Shown: positions 25,218 through 34,226, counted from the stretch's first letter. The stretch: DNA of 64,000 nucleotides from Qingrenia yutianensis (GCF_014385105.1 NZ_JACRTE010000003.1:1-64000); one strand, 5' to 3'. A program made the numbers and translations. Notes: a model not told the origin generated them from the sequence alone.

Positions 25218-26752
25218 AAAACTACATTGAAAAGAACCGTTATTACGATTCGGTATTTCTTATGAAAATTGCAGGCAAGCTTGCACAGACCGAAGATATC
25301 GACAATGCGTCGATAGGAATGGGAACACCTCTTAACAAGGAAACCATTTGCGACTTGGGGCTTGACACCGAGGAGATGAACACCGCGGGTCCGAACGACC
25401 TTATAATTGCCGTAAGGGCAAAGGACGAGGAGGCGTGCAGCAGGGCAAAAGAGAAATTTGCAAAGCTTGTCAGCGAGAGAAATTCGGGCAATATGCAAAA
25501 TTCGTTCAGAAGCATTGCCGGCGCAAAAAATGCAATTCCCGACGCGAACCTTGCAATAATATCCGTTGCCGGCGAATATGCCGCCGCGGAGGCAAAAAGG
25601 GCGCTTATGAATGATATGAACGTTTTTATGTTCAGCGACAATGTTGACATCGGGGACGAGGTTGAACTTAAAAATCTTGCGCTTAAAAAAGGCAAATTTA
25701 TGATGGGGCCGGGGTGCGGACTTTCGTTTATAAACGGCGCGGCAATCGGTCTTTGCAGTATGGTAAACCGCGGCGATATCGGTCTTGCAGGCGCGTCGGG
25801 CAGCGGTATTCAAACCGTTATGGTGCTTGTTCACCGAAACGGGTTCGGAATATCCCACGCAATAGGCACGGGCGGACGCGATATGTCGGACGAGGTGGGC
25901 GGTATCACAATGATACAAAGCATTAAGGCACTCGAAAACGACGAGGGCACAAAGGTTATCGCGCTTATCTCAAAACCGCCTGCACATTCCGCGCTTTTAA
26001 AGGTTATTGATGTAATCAAAAAGTGCAAAAAGCCTGTTGTGGTGCAGTTTTTGAACGGCGACAACAAAATTCTTGAAGAAAACGGAATTATGTATTCCGA
26101 AACCTTTGACGAAACCGCAAAGAAGGTTATGGAGCTTTCGTGCGGACACGTGGTTGAAATGAAAAAGATATTTGACGAAAACATTGACACCGACGCCGAA
26201 ATATCAAAATTTTCACCGAGGCAAAAATATTTCCGAGCAATACTCTGCGGCGGCTCGCTTGCCGACGAAACGCAGATTTTGTGGAGAAAAAGTGCGGGTG
26301 AAATATATTCAAACGTTGCGCTCGATAAAAAATTTATGCTTCCCGACCCGTTTTCAAGCATAAAAAACACGGTTATCGATATCGGCGACGAAACGTTCAC
26401 AAAAGGCAGGGCGCACGTTGCCATTGACCCGACGGCGAGGGTGAACCGATTTGTAAAAGAGGCGCGCGACCCTGAAACCGCGGTTATATATCTTGATTTT
26501 CTTCTCGGCTATGCGCTCCACCCTGACCCTGCGTCGGTTATGTCAAAAGTCATCTGCGAGGAAAAGGAGCGTGCAAAAAAAGAGGGACGGCATCTTACGG
26601 TTATTGCAACAATCTGCGGAAGCGACCTTGATCCGCAGAATTTTGACAAGCAGGCTGAAATTTTGAAGGAGTCAGGCGTAATTCTTGCCGATACAAACGT
26701 TAAAGCGGTAAATCTTGCAATGAAAATTATTAAAGGGACGGAGGAAAGATAA
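25208..26752 (+). CDS. fdrA: FdrA-family protein (succinyl-CoA-synthetase-like)
   Basis: 514 residues, close to E. coli FdrA (about 555). Two CoA-ligase-type domains are present. The first carries GPGCGLSFINGAAIG (near 166) and the glycine-rich GASGSGIQTV loop (near 197); the second begins after about 330. The conserved stretch SHAIGTGGRDMSDEVGG (near 216-232) matches the succinyl-CoA synthetase alpha fold, which handles a phosphohistidine or phosphate intermediate. It should be the phosphate-transferring core of an acyl or carbamoyl transferase with its neighbours. The start ATG overlaps the end of the DUF2877 gene; there is no gap to the next gene. Confidence 0.9.
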   Translation: MVVKNYIEKNRYYDSVFLMKIAGKLAQTEDIDNASIGMGTPLNKETICDLGLDTEEMNTAGPNDLIIAVRAKDEEACSRAKEKFAKLVSERNSGNMQNSFRSIAGAKNAIPDANLAIISVAGEYAAAEAKRALMNDMNVFMFSDNVDIGDEVELKNLALKKGKFMMGPGCGLSFINGAAIGLCSMVNRGDIGLAGASGSGIQTVMVLVHRNGFGISHAIGTGGRDMSDEVGGITMIQSIKALENDEGTKVIALISKPPAHSALLKVIDVIKKCKKPVVVQFLNGDNKILEENGIMYSETFDETAKKVMELSCGHVVEMKKIFDENIDTDAEISKFSPRQKYFRAILCGGSLADETQILWRKSAGEIYSNVALDKKFMLPDPFSSIKNTVIDIGDETFTKGRAHVAIDPTARVNRFVKEARDPETAVIYLDFLLGYALHPDPASVMSKVICEEKERAKKEGRHLTVIATICGSDLDPQNFDKQAEILKESGVILADTNVKAVNLAMKIIKGTEER

Positions 26753-28168
26753 ATGTTAAACGATAAAATAAATGTGATAAACGTCGGAACGGATGTATTT
26801 GCAAACGCGGTAAAAGAGCAGGGAATACCTGCCGAACAGCTTAACTGGAAACCCGGCAAAAAGGCGGTTTTGTCCGAAAGGGCGAAAGAAATTCTCGAAA
26901 AGGCAATGTATTCTGATTTTAAGGAAAAAATAGATGAGGCAAACGCGAAGGTTAAGAATATTATGGACAACACCGACCCGTACTGGATAGGCGTAAAACC
27001 CGCAAAAGAGTGCGTTCCCGGTGTTGAGGACGGAATGATAATACATTCGGGTCCCGACATAGCGTGGGACAGAATGTGCGCAACCCAGCAGCAGGGCGGT
27101 ATCAACGGCGTGATGTACGAGGGTTATGCAAAAGACGAGGACGAGGCGCGCAGAATGCTTGAAAACGGCACAATAAAATTTGTGTCGGCAAACGACTATC
27201 ACCTTGTAGGCCCCGGTTCGGGAATTACCACACCGTCAATGGCGGTTAACATTGTGGAGGATAAAAACACGGGATTTAAAGGCTTCTGCCCGCCGTTTGA
27301 AGGTCCCAACCGCGGAGGTCTTGCCGGCTGGGGAATTTTAAATGACAGCATAAAAAAACACCTCGACACGGTGCGTGATATAATCGCTCCGGCAATGACA
27401 AAGGTGCTTGAGGCAAACGGCGGTATAGCAATGCGCAAAATTTTCACGCGCGGTGTGGAAATGGGCGACGAGCTTCATTCAAGACAGGACGCAACGGGAA
27501 TTATTGCAACAAACGAGTTTATGAAAATGCTTGTTGACGCGGATATTACCGAGGACGAAAAGAGAAAATGTATCGACCTTTTATACGGCACGGTAAGATT
27601 TTTCCATCCGCTCGGTATGGCGTCGGCAATGTCGCTTTTGGAGTCAATCCGCAATGTTGAATATTCAACTGTTGTAACCGCAATGGTAGGCAACGGCGTA
27701 GATTATGCGATAAAGGTAAGCGGACTTAATACAAACTGGTATTCCGCGCCGTCGCCCAAGCTTACGGGAGAATACGTTTCGTCCGACGTAAATGATGACG
27801 ACGTTTTGCCCTGGATAGGCGACAGCTGTATTCTTGAGGCAACGGGACTGGGCGGTTTTGCCGCGGCGGCAGCGCCTGCGGTTATGCGCTCGCTTGATAA
27901 AACGCTTTCCGACGGCATTGAGCAAACGCTTGAAATGTCGGAAATCACAGTCGGCGAAAACGCAAATTATCTCATACCTGCGTTAAACTACCGCGGAACA
28001 CCCACGGGAATTGACATAAGAAAGGTTTTGGACACGGGCATAGAACCCGTTATCCACGGCGGAATGATTTCCAAAACGGGCAAACGCCTTGGTGCAGGCA
28101 TTGCGCGCGTTCCGCTCAAATGCTTTGAAAAGGCGCTTTTGGCGTTCGGTGATAAATATGGCTTGTAA
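26753..28168 (+). CDS. DUF1116 protein, AllG/YlbE-type oxamate carbamoyltransferase subunit homologue
   Basis: 471 residues, the usual DUF1116 length. Conserved blocks seen: GMIIHSGPDIAWDRMC (near 101), GPNRGGLAGWGILND (near 182-196), HSRQDA (near 245), FFHPLGMASA (near 284) and IEPVIHGGM (near 434). In E. coli this family provides the catalytic partner of FdrA. It is fused to no other domain here. The gene follows fdrA directly with AAAGGGACGGAGG as ribosome binding site and overlaps the kinase gene by 11 nt, so all four proteins are likely made in step. Confidence 0.88.
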   Translation: MLNDKINVINVGTDVFANAVKEQGIPAEQLNWKPGKKAVLSERAKEILEKAMYSDFKEKIDEANAKVKNIMDNTDPYWIGVKPAKECVPGVEDGMIIHSGPDIAWDRMCATQQQGGINGVMYEGYAKDEDEARRMLENGTIKFVSANDYHLVGPGSGITTPSMAVNIVEDKNTGFKGFCPPFEGPNRGGLAGWGILNDSIKKHLDTVRDIIAPAMTKVLEANGGIAMRKIFTRGVEMGDELHSRQDATGIIATNEFMKMLVDADITEDEKRKCIDLLYGTVRFFHPLGMASAMSLLESIRNVEYSTVVTAMVGNGVDYAIKVSGLNTNWYSAPSPKLTGEYVSSDVNDDDVLPWIGDSCILEATGLGGFAAAAAPAVMRSLDKTLSDGIEQTLEMSEITVGENANYLIPALNYRGTPTGIDIRKVLDTGIEPVIHGGMISKTGKRLGAGIARVPLKCFEKALLAFGDKYGL

Positions 28169-29318
28169 AATTCTTGTTTTAAATATCGGCAGTACGTCCT
28201 TTAAATTCAAATATTTTAATATGGACGACTTAAGCGTGATTGCAAGCGGAAAAATAAATTCCGTGTTTTCAAAAAATGCCGGCTGTAATTTTTTGTCGGG
28301 AGATACCGAAAAAAGCACGGTTTTTGACGCGTCGGACGGATACGGCACGTGCCTTGAAATGATAATCGATTTTATAGATAAAAACTGTGCGGACGGCATA
28401 AACGGCGTTTCGGCAATCGGCTTTAAAACGGTTATGGCAGGCGGTATCAACTATCCGTGTGTTATAGATGACGCGGTGATTGAAAAAATGCAGGAATACA
28501 GTGCGTCCGCGCCTGCGCACAACGCGCCGTATATCGAGGCGGTTAATTCGGTTAAAAAATATTTCCCGAACGTTACCTTGGTTTCGTCGTTTGAAACGGC
28601 GTTTCACAACACAATCCCCGATTTCGCGTCGGTGTATCCTATTGACAAGGACATTGCAAAAAAATACGGCATAAGAAAATACGGATTTCACGGCGCGGCG
28701 CACAGCTATGCCGCATATAAATTCGGCAGTGAAAAAAATATTGTGTCGGTTCATCTCGGAGGAAGCTCGTCGGTCTGCGCGGTAAAGGGCGGAAAATCGG
28801 TTGATGTCAGTATGGGTTTTTCTCCCCAAAGCGGACTTCCCATGAACAACCGCTGCGGAGATATTGACGTTTTTGCGGTGCTTTACCTTATGGAAAAAGA
28901 AAATATGAGCATAGACGATGCGCGGAAGTTTTTGTGCACAAGGTGCGGTTTGTACGGTATGAGCGGTATAAGCAACGATTTGCGCGATATAGAAAAGGCA
29001 AACGATACCTTGGTTATCGACGCATTTACTTACAGCGTGTCGAAATACATCTGTTCGTATCTTGCCGTTCTGGGGAAAATAGACGTCATAAGCTTTTCTG
29101 GCGGAATAGGCGAAAACAGCGTTATTGTGAAAGAAAAAATATGCAGCCGTTTAAAATTTCTCGGCGTTGAGCTTGACAGCGAAAAATTAAAGCATAAACC
29201 GGCGGGCGAGCCGTATAAGATTTCGTCGGACAAATCGAAGGTTGAGGTTTACATAACGCCTGTTGACGAGGAACTTATGGTGGCAAAAAATACATATGCT
29301 TTTGCGGAAAGAAGGTAA
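28158..29318 (+). CDS. Acetate/propionate-kinase-family protein with altered active site
   Basis: 386 residues from ATG 28158. Family motifs are clear: LNIGSTSFKF (8-17), SAPAHNAPY (117-125), YGFHGAAHS (175-183), VSMGFSPQSGL, NRCGDID (231-237), SGGIGEN (314-320) and DEEL (370-373). Three residues differ from those known to matter in Methanosarcina acetate kinase: Arg91 is K90, Asp148 is E146, and Asn211 is G202. His180, Arg241 and Glu384 are kept (H178, R232, E371). It should still move phosphate between ADP and an acyl phosphate, but the acyl group is probably not acetate. It sits where a carbamate kinase is expected next to FdrA-type genes. Confidence 0.87.
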   Translation: MACKILVLNIGSTSFKFKYFNMDDLSVIASGKINSVFSKNAGCNFLSGDTEKSTVFDASDGYGTCLEMIIDFIDKNCADGINGVSAIGFKTVMAGGINYPCVIDDAVIEKMQEYSASAPAHNAPYIEAVNSVKKYFPNVTLVSSFETAFHNTIPDFASVYPIDKDIAKKYGIRKYGFHGAAHSYAAYKFGSEKNIVSVHLGGSSSVCAVKGGKSVDVSMGFSPQSGLPMNNRCGDIDVFAVLYLMEKENMSIDDARKFLCTRCGLYGMSGISNDLRDIEKANDTLVIDAFTYSVSKYICSYLAVLGKIDVISFSGGIGENSVIVKEKICSRLKFLGVELDSEKLKHKPAGEPYKISSDKSKVEVYITPVDEELMVAKNTYAFAERR

Positions 29319-29319
29319 A

Positions 29320-30978
29320 ATGATGTTTGAAAGAAGTAAATGGGAATTCGGTGTGGGAAGCGTTAAGCGCGACGGCATTTTATACGGTATGGGATACACG
29401 CGCGACGAGGTGAAAAAGCCGTATATCGCCGTTGTCAATTCGTGGAACGAATACAATCCGGGGCATATTCATTTAAAGGAGATTGCGCAGAGGGTGAAAG
29501 ACGGTGTGCGCGAGGCAGGCGGACTTCCGTTTGAGCTTTCCACAACCGGTATCTGCGACGGAATGGTTTTAAAAGACCCGAGATATATCGAACTTCCGAG
29601 CAGAAATCTTATCGCCGACGAAATAGAGCTTAACGTTGAGGCAAATATGTTTGACGGTATGGTGCTTCTCGGCACCTGCGACTCAATCGTGCCCGGTCAG
29701 CTTATGGCGGCGGCACGGCTCAACATTCCGACGGTTTTGGTGACGGGCGGATATATGCCCCTTTGCTTTTACCGCGGGAAAGAAATAGGGCTTTCCGAGG
29801 TTTCGGGAACGGTCGGAAAGGTTATGCAGAACAAGGTGAGCCGTGAGGAGTTTGACGATATGGTTTACTGTGCGCACGCAGGTCAGGGCGCGTGCGGTTC
29901 AATGACCACCGCAAACAGTATGTGCTGTATTGCCGAGGCGCTGGGTATGACAGTTCCGGGAAACGCTACCGTTAACGCTGCCGACAAACGGCTCGGTGCA
30001 ATGGCGTTCGAGGCTGGAAAATATGTTATGGAAATGGTGAAAAAGGGCATAACCGCGCGCGATATTATCACCGAAAAGGCGATTGAAAACGCAATAATCA
30101 CCGACACCGCGATAGCAGGCTCAACAAATCTTTTACTGCACATTCCGGCTATTGCGCACGAGGCAGGAATAGAGCGCGACTGGTGGTCCTTCTTTGATGA
30201 AATGTCGCACAAAATTCCGCTTCTTACCGAAATTGCCCCCAACGGAAAATATTATTTCAACGACTTTGAGCGCGCAGGCGGTATGAAAGCGCTGATGAAA
30301 ACACTTCTTCCGCTTTTAAATTCCGACTGCAAAACGGTTAACGGCAAAACGCTCAAAGAAAACTACTCCGATGCGCCCGTATATGGCACCGACGTTATCC
30401 ACACGCTTGACGCACCCGTATCGAGCGACGGCGGAATAGCTGTGTTAAAGGGAAATCTTGCACCCGACGGTGCAATTCTCAAAACCGCGGCAGTGCCGAA
30501 AAATATGATGCATTTTGAGGGCAGGGCAAAGGTTTTCAGCGAGGTTGACGACGCGATAACGGCTCTCAGACACGGTGAGATAAAGGCAGGCGACGCGGTT
30601 GTTATAAACTATCTCGGACCGAAAGGACGTTTCGGAACAACCGCCTTTGCTTTTCAGAAAGAGGTTGCCGGAATGGATATTTACGATAAGGTTGCAATCA
30701 TCACCGACGGAAGATTTTCGGGCGGTACAAGCGGATTGAGCATTGGTTATGCAGCGCCCGAGGCAGCGATAAAAGGCCCGCTCGCGGTTGTTGAAAACGG
30801 CGACAAAATCATAATAGACGTGGAAAAAAGAAAAATGGACATAGACTTATCGGACGAAGAAATTGCAGAAAGGCTCAAAAAGGTTGACTGGAGGCTCCGG
30901 GAGGAAAAATTCAAGCCGTTTTTAAGGCTTTTTGCAAGAAATGTTTCGTCAACGGCGAAAGGAGCGGCGTGGCTGTAA
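29320..30978 (+). CDS. IlvD/Edd-family dehydratase (dihydroxy-acid or sugar-acid dehydratase)
   Basis: 552 residues. Motifs NSWNEYNPGHIHL (near 36-48, the PGH form found in E. coli IlvD), GICDGM (near 71), LGTCDSIVPGQLMAA (near 104), GQGACGSMTTANSM (near 175-188) and the C-terminal FSGGTSG all fit. The conserved cysteines would hold an oxygen-sensitive iron-sulfur cluster. It would remove water from a dihydroxy acid to give a 2-keto-3-deoxy acid. The KDPG-type aldolase gene next to it and the absence of other ilv genes point to a sugar acid rather than branched-chain amino acid synthesis. Two ATGs (29320, 29323) follow AAGAAGG; the second has the better spacing. Confidence 0.85.
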   Translation: MMFERSKWEFGVGSVKRDGILYGMGYTRDEVKKPYIAVVNSWNEYNPGHIHLKEIAQRVKDGVREAGGLPFELSTTGICDGMVLKDPRYIELPSRNLIADEIELNVEANMFDGMVLLGTCDSIVPGQLMAAARLNIPTVLVTGGYMPLCFYRGKEIGLSEVSGTVGKVMQNKVSREEFDDMVYCAHAGQGACGSMTTANSMCCIAEALGMTVPGNATVNAADKRLGAMAFEAGKYVMEMVKKGITARDIITEKAIENAIITDTAIAGSTNLLLHIPAIAHEAGIERDWWSFFDEMSHKIPLLTEIAPNGKYYFNDFERAGGMKALMKTLLPLLNSDCKTVNGKTLKENYSDAPVYGTDVIHTLDAPVSSDGGIAVLKGNLAPDGAILKTAAVPKNMMHFEGRAKVFSEVDDAITALRHGEIKAGDAVVINYLGPKGRFGTTAFAFQKEVAGMDIYDKVAIITDGRFSGGTSGLSIGYAAPEAAIKGPLAVVENGDKIIIDVEKRKMDIDLSDEEIAERLKKVDWRLREEKFKPFLRLFARNVSSTAKGAAWL

Positions 30979-31643
30979 TGAATGTTTTAAACGAAATTTT
31001 AACCAAAAAGCTTGTGGTAATTGCGCGCGCAATACCGCAGGACAAAATCAAAGACTGTGTGAATGCAGTCATAGACGGCGGTGTGAGCCTTATTGAAAGC
31101 ACATTCTGCCAGTCGGATAAAGACTGTATCGAAAAAAACAAGCTTTGCATCGAAACAATGGTAAAGGCGGCAAACGGCAGAGCAATTATAGGCGCGGGAA
31201 CGGTTTTAAACACCGAGCAGGTGAGGGCGGCATATGACGCCGGCGCGAAATATATAATTTCGCCCAACACAAACGAGGCGGTGATAAAAGAAACGCTCAA
31301 ACTCGGTATGATATCAATTCCGGGCGCTATGACACCGACCGAAATCGAACAGGCATATTCATACGGCGCGCATATTGTAAAGCTTTTTCCGGCGGACGAT
31401 ATGGGTGTGCACTACATCAAAAATTTAAAAGCGCCCCTTTCGCATATACCGCTTATGGCGACAGGCGGAGTAAATCCCGGCACCATACCGGAATACTACA
31501 ATGCAGGCGCGGAGGCGTTCGGCACGGGTATTACAATTTTAAAACCCGACTGCGTTGCAAGCGGAAATTTTGCGGAAATAACAAGACTTGCAAGGGCGCA
31601 CGTTGATGTAATAAAAAAACTTATTGGAGATGAAAACAAATGA
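30969..31643 (+). CDS. KDPG/KHG-type 2-keto-3-deoxy acid aldolase
   Basis: 224 residues, the family size. The active-site Lys that forms the Schiff base is in HIVKLFPADD (near 135). Supporting motifs: ESTFCQ (near 43), IIGAGTVLN (near 73), YIISPNT (near 94), IPGAMTPTE (near 114) and PLMATGGVNP (near 158). It would split a 2-keto-3-deoxy sugar acid, phosphorylated or not, to pyruvate and an aldehyde. A sugar-acid kinase is missing from the operon, so a non-phosphorylated substrate is more likely. The start is GTG 30969 (AAAGGAG just before) or ATG 30978, which overlaps the dehydratase stop. Confidence 0.88.
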   Translation: MAVMNVLNEILTKKLVVIARAIPQDKIKDCVNAVIDGGVSLIESTFCQSDKDCIEKNKLCIETMVKAANGRAIIGAGTVLNTEQVRAAYDAGAKYIISPNTNEAVIKETLKLGMISIPGAMTPTEIEQAYSYGAHIVKLFPADDMGVHYIKNLKAPLSHIPLMATGGVNPGTIPEYYNAGAEAFGTGITILKPDCVASGNFAEITRLARAHVDVIKKLIGDENK

Positions 31644-32458
31644 TGACGGACAAACCTGTTGTTTTTGTGACGGGCGCGGCAAGAAATATAGGTCTTGCCG
31701 TTGCAAAAAAATTTGCAAAAGAGGGATATAACGTTTGCCTCACAAGCAGAAGCGAAAAATCCGCAGACTTGGCGGCACGGGAAATTATGAGCGAATATCC
31801 GGGCGTTACGGCAAAGGGATATGCAATGCTTACAAACGACGTAAACCAAATACGCGAAACATTTAGAAAAGTGAGGGAAGATTTCGGCAGAGTGGACGCG
31901 CTTGTGTCCAACGCCGCCGACCCGGGATATAATCAGAGCATACTTTCGACCACTCCCGAGCAGTTTGACTATGTGATGAGCAGTAATGCAAAAGGATATT
32001 TTTTCTGCTGTCAGGAGGCGGCGAAGCTCATGATTGAAAACGGCACGCACGGAAGTATCGTGCTTGTCGGCTCTGTTCACAGCAAACGTGCGCTCCCGAA
32101 CAGAATAGTTTACGCGTCGTCCAAGGGCGCGATTGACGTTATGAACCGAAATATGTGCTATGAACTCGGCAAATACGGTATCAGGAGCAATCTTTTGGTT
32201 GTCGGCGCGGTGTATAACGACAGATGGTCGTGCTATACTCCCGAGGATTATGAGAAAAAACGCGCAAACTGGCCTCTCGGTATGGAGTCGTATCCCGAGG
32301 ATATTGCAAACGCCGTGTATTTTTTAAGCTCCGACAGTGCAAAAACCATAAGCGGAAGCGAACTTACCGTTGATTCGGGTGTTATGTCGGTGCTTTTGAG
32401 CTACAACAAAAACTGGGACGCGGAAAAAGACGAAAGGGAAAAGCTTTTGAAAAAGTAA
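31640..32458 (+). CDS. Short-chain dehydrogenase/reductase
   Basis: 272 residues. The nucleotide-binding TGAARNIG lies near 11-18, SNAADPG near 89-95, and the catalytic Ser in VGSVHS (near 140) with YASSK (near 154-158) as the Tyr-Lys pair. The C-terminal segment SGSELTVDSGV is typical. It would oxidise a sugar to a lactone or reduce/oxidise a keto sugar acid with NAD(P). As the last gene of operon A it may start or finish the proposed sugar-acid route. It overlaps the aldolase gene by ATGA and ends before a strong terminator. Confidence 0.88.
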   Translation: MMTDKPVVFVTGAARNIGLAVAKKFAKEGYNVCLTSRSEKSADLAAREIMSEYPGVTAKGYAMLTNDVNQIRETFRKVREDFGRVDALVSNAADPGYNQSILSTTPEQFDYVMSSNAKGYFFCCQEAAKLMIENGTHGSIVLVGSVHSKRALPNRIVYASSKGAIDVMNRNMCYELGKYGIRSNLLVVGAVYNDRWSCYTPEDYEKKRANWPLGMESYPEDIANAVYFLSSDSAKTISGSELTVDSGVMSVLLSYNKNWDAEKDEREKLLKK

Positions 32459-32495
32459 AACATTAAAATATGAAAAAACAAAATATTTAAAGTTA

Positions 32496-32530
32496 AAAAA
32501 CGGTTTTCCCATTTTGAGAAAACCGTTTTT
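32496..32530. terminator. Bidirectional terminator at the end of operon A
   Basis: Stem AAAAACGGTTTT (32496-32507) and AAAACCGTTTTT (32519-32530) with an 11-nt loop. It separates operon A from the convergent glycosidase-like gene. Confidence 0.88.
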
Positions 32531-32540
32531 CGCATATTTC

Positions 32541-34226
32541 TTAATTCTTTCTTTCAATTTTGTATGTTTCGCTGTTATAATCAACCGTTACAGCCGTTCC
32601 GTTTGAATATTCCGTTTTGTAAACGCCGTCCGATATTTTTGTGTGATTTTCCATAAATTCATATCTGATGTCCGAAAGCTCCTCGTAATCCTCCCACATT
32701 TTCTTTGCCCATTTTGCGGTTTGATTAAGCTGTGCGTCGGTATCGCACAAAAAGTCCTCGTCGCCCATCCAGCGGTTGTCGGCCGCAAAGTTTGCATAGT
32801 AGCATATCAGCGGACGTCCGCCCAGCTCGATAAGCTTAAGACGGTTTTTCTCGCCCTTTGCAGGGTAGTTTAACGTAAACGTGCAGGGATTGTAAAGTAT
32901 AATTCCGTGATACACAAGGTGCCAGAACGGAACAATTTCGTCCGACATAGGTATTTTTTCGTCCTTGCCCATCGCAAAGTTTGAATACATTGCATAGTCG
33001 AGATATTCCGCGGCAAAATCATATCCCGACTCGGACGAAAATCCGCCGAAAGTTTCGCGCGCAAGCTTCATAGTTTTGCGGTACCACTCCGCGCCCTCTT
33101 TCTTGTTTGTCGGGTGGTTTTTGTCGTAGCATTTTAATATCGGCAAAATGGTGATAACGTCGATATAGTGTATGCCCTCAAAGCCGAGCGCTTTAATTTT
33201 TTTCTGATTTTCGGTTTCAAATTTTTCATATTGGCGTCTGGGGCAGATTTTGTACGGTCTGCCGCCCGACCAGCAGTACGGGCGCGCGTGGAGAGAGCCG
33301 TCCTTGTTTTTCAAAAGATATTCCTCGTCAAAGCAGTCGGCAATGTGATACGCGGCGGTTGCGTCGTCGTGGCATACAATGCCGTAGCCGTCGGCTTTGA
33401 CATTGCGGATAAGGTTTTTAAGCTTTTCCTCACCGCCGAGGCGCTCGTCAACGGGGAAAATCTGCGGAAAACGTCCGTCGTGACCGCCGATGTTCCAGCC
33501 GACAAGGCAAAATTCCGCGTTTTTAATTCCCTCTTTTTTGAATGATTTTGAAATGTCGCCCACGCGGTCAAAATCGCACGCAACGTGCATTTCCGGCTCG
33601 GTTTCGGGTGTCTGGTTTTCAACGGGACTGGGTGCAGGCTTCCAGCCCTGGCGCACGCGCACTTCTATGCTGTCTGCCGCCTTTTTAAGCCTTGCATCCT
33701 TTTCTGCCCTTTCTTTAAGGGGCACACAGCCGTTTTTAAGCTTATATTCGCGGTATTTTCTCGCCATTGCGGAGTAACTTCCGTCGTCGAGTCTGTATAG
33801 CTCAACGCGTATGTCGTCGTACGGCATATCGCAGTCGATGTAAAACCTCGGATATGTATAATAAACGCCGTTTTTTACGCCGACAACCATACCGAAGTCG
33901 TATTGCATACCCGTGATAATTGCCAAAATACCTGTTTTTCCCTCGTTCATACCGTAGCAGGTTACAAATGAAAATTCGTTCACGCTTTCGGTGTCCTCAC
34001 GCTCTTTAAAAAACGTCTGCGCCGTGCCCGACAAACACATATCGGTTATAAAATATCCCTCGTCACCGGTGTTTTTTACAAAATAATCATACAGAAAATC
34101 GACGTATTCGACGTCCTTTGAAAATTTTTCCTTTTCAAGATAAACAACCGTTCTGTCATCTTTTTCGATAATTTTTGCGTCTGCGGTTTTTTCGCCGCCG
34201 TCTGCAAGCTTTAATCTCGCTTTCAT
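32541..34226 (-). CDS. Putative glycoside hydrolase, DUF5696-like
   Basis: 561 residues without a signal peptide. An N-terminal beta-rich part (about 1-170) is followed by a TIM-barrel-like part (about 220-480) and a short C-terminal beta domain. The pattern recalls DUF5696 and GH101-like proteins. HYIDV (near 355) and SSESG (near 397), each after a predicted strand, are candidate nucleophile and acid residues; this is inference. It would act in the cytosol on an imported oligosaccharide. It is a single gene with its own promoter (34441-34469) and a long leader of about 200 nt, divergent from operon B. Confidence 0.55.
   Translation of the reverse strand: MKARLKLADGGEKTADAKIIEKDDRTVVYLEKEKFSKDVEYVDFLYDYFVKNTGDEGYFITDMCLSGTAQTFFKEREDTESVNEFSFVTCYGMNEGKTGILAIITGMQYDFGMVVGVKNGVYYTYPRFYIDCDMPYDDIRVELYRLDDGSYSAMARKYREYKLKNGCVPLKERAEKDARLKKAADSIEVRVRQGWKPAPSPVENQTPETEPEMHVACDFDRVGDISKSFKKEGIKNAEFCLVGWNIGGHDGRFPQIFPVDERLGGEEKLKNLIRNVKADGYGIVCHDDATAAYHIADCFDEEYLLKNKDGSLHARPYCWSGGRPYKICPRRQYEKFETENQKKIKALGFEGIHYIDVITILPILKCYDKNHPTNKKEGAEWYRKTMKLARETFGGFSSESGYDFAAEYLDYAMYSNFAMGKDEKIPMSDEIVPFWHLVYHGIILYNPCTFTLNYPAKGEKNRLKLIELGGRPLICYYANFAADNRWMGDEDFLCDTDAQLNQTAKWAKKMWEDYEELSDIRYEFMENHTKISDGVYKTEYSNGTAVTVDYNSETYKIERKN

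Noticed and set aside
28158..29318. Carbamate kinase, as expected beside FdrA-type genes
   Set aside because: The motifs are those of the acetate kinase (ASKHA) fold, not of the amino-acid-kinase fold.
29320..30978. Branched-chain amino acid dihydroxy-acid dehydratase
   Set aside because: No ilv or leu genes lie nearby, and the aldolase, SDR and amidohydrolase genes point to sugar acids. Activity on both kinds of substrate is not excluded.
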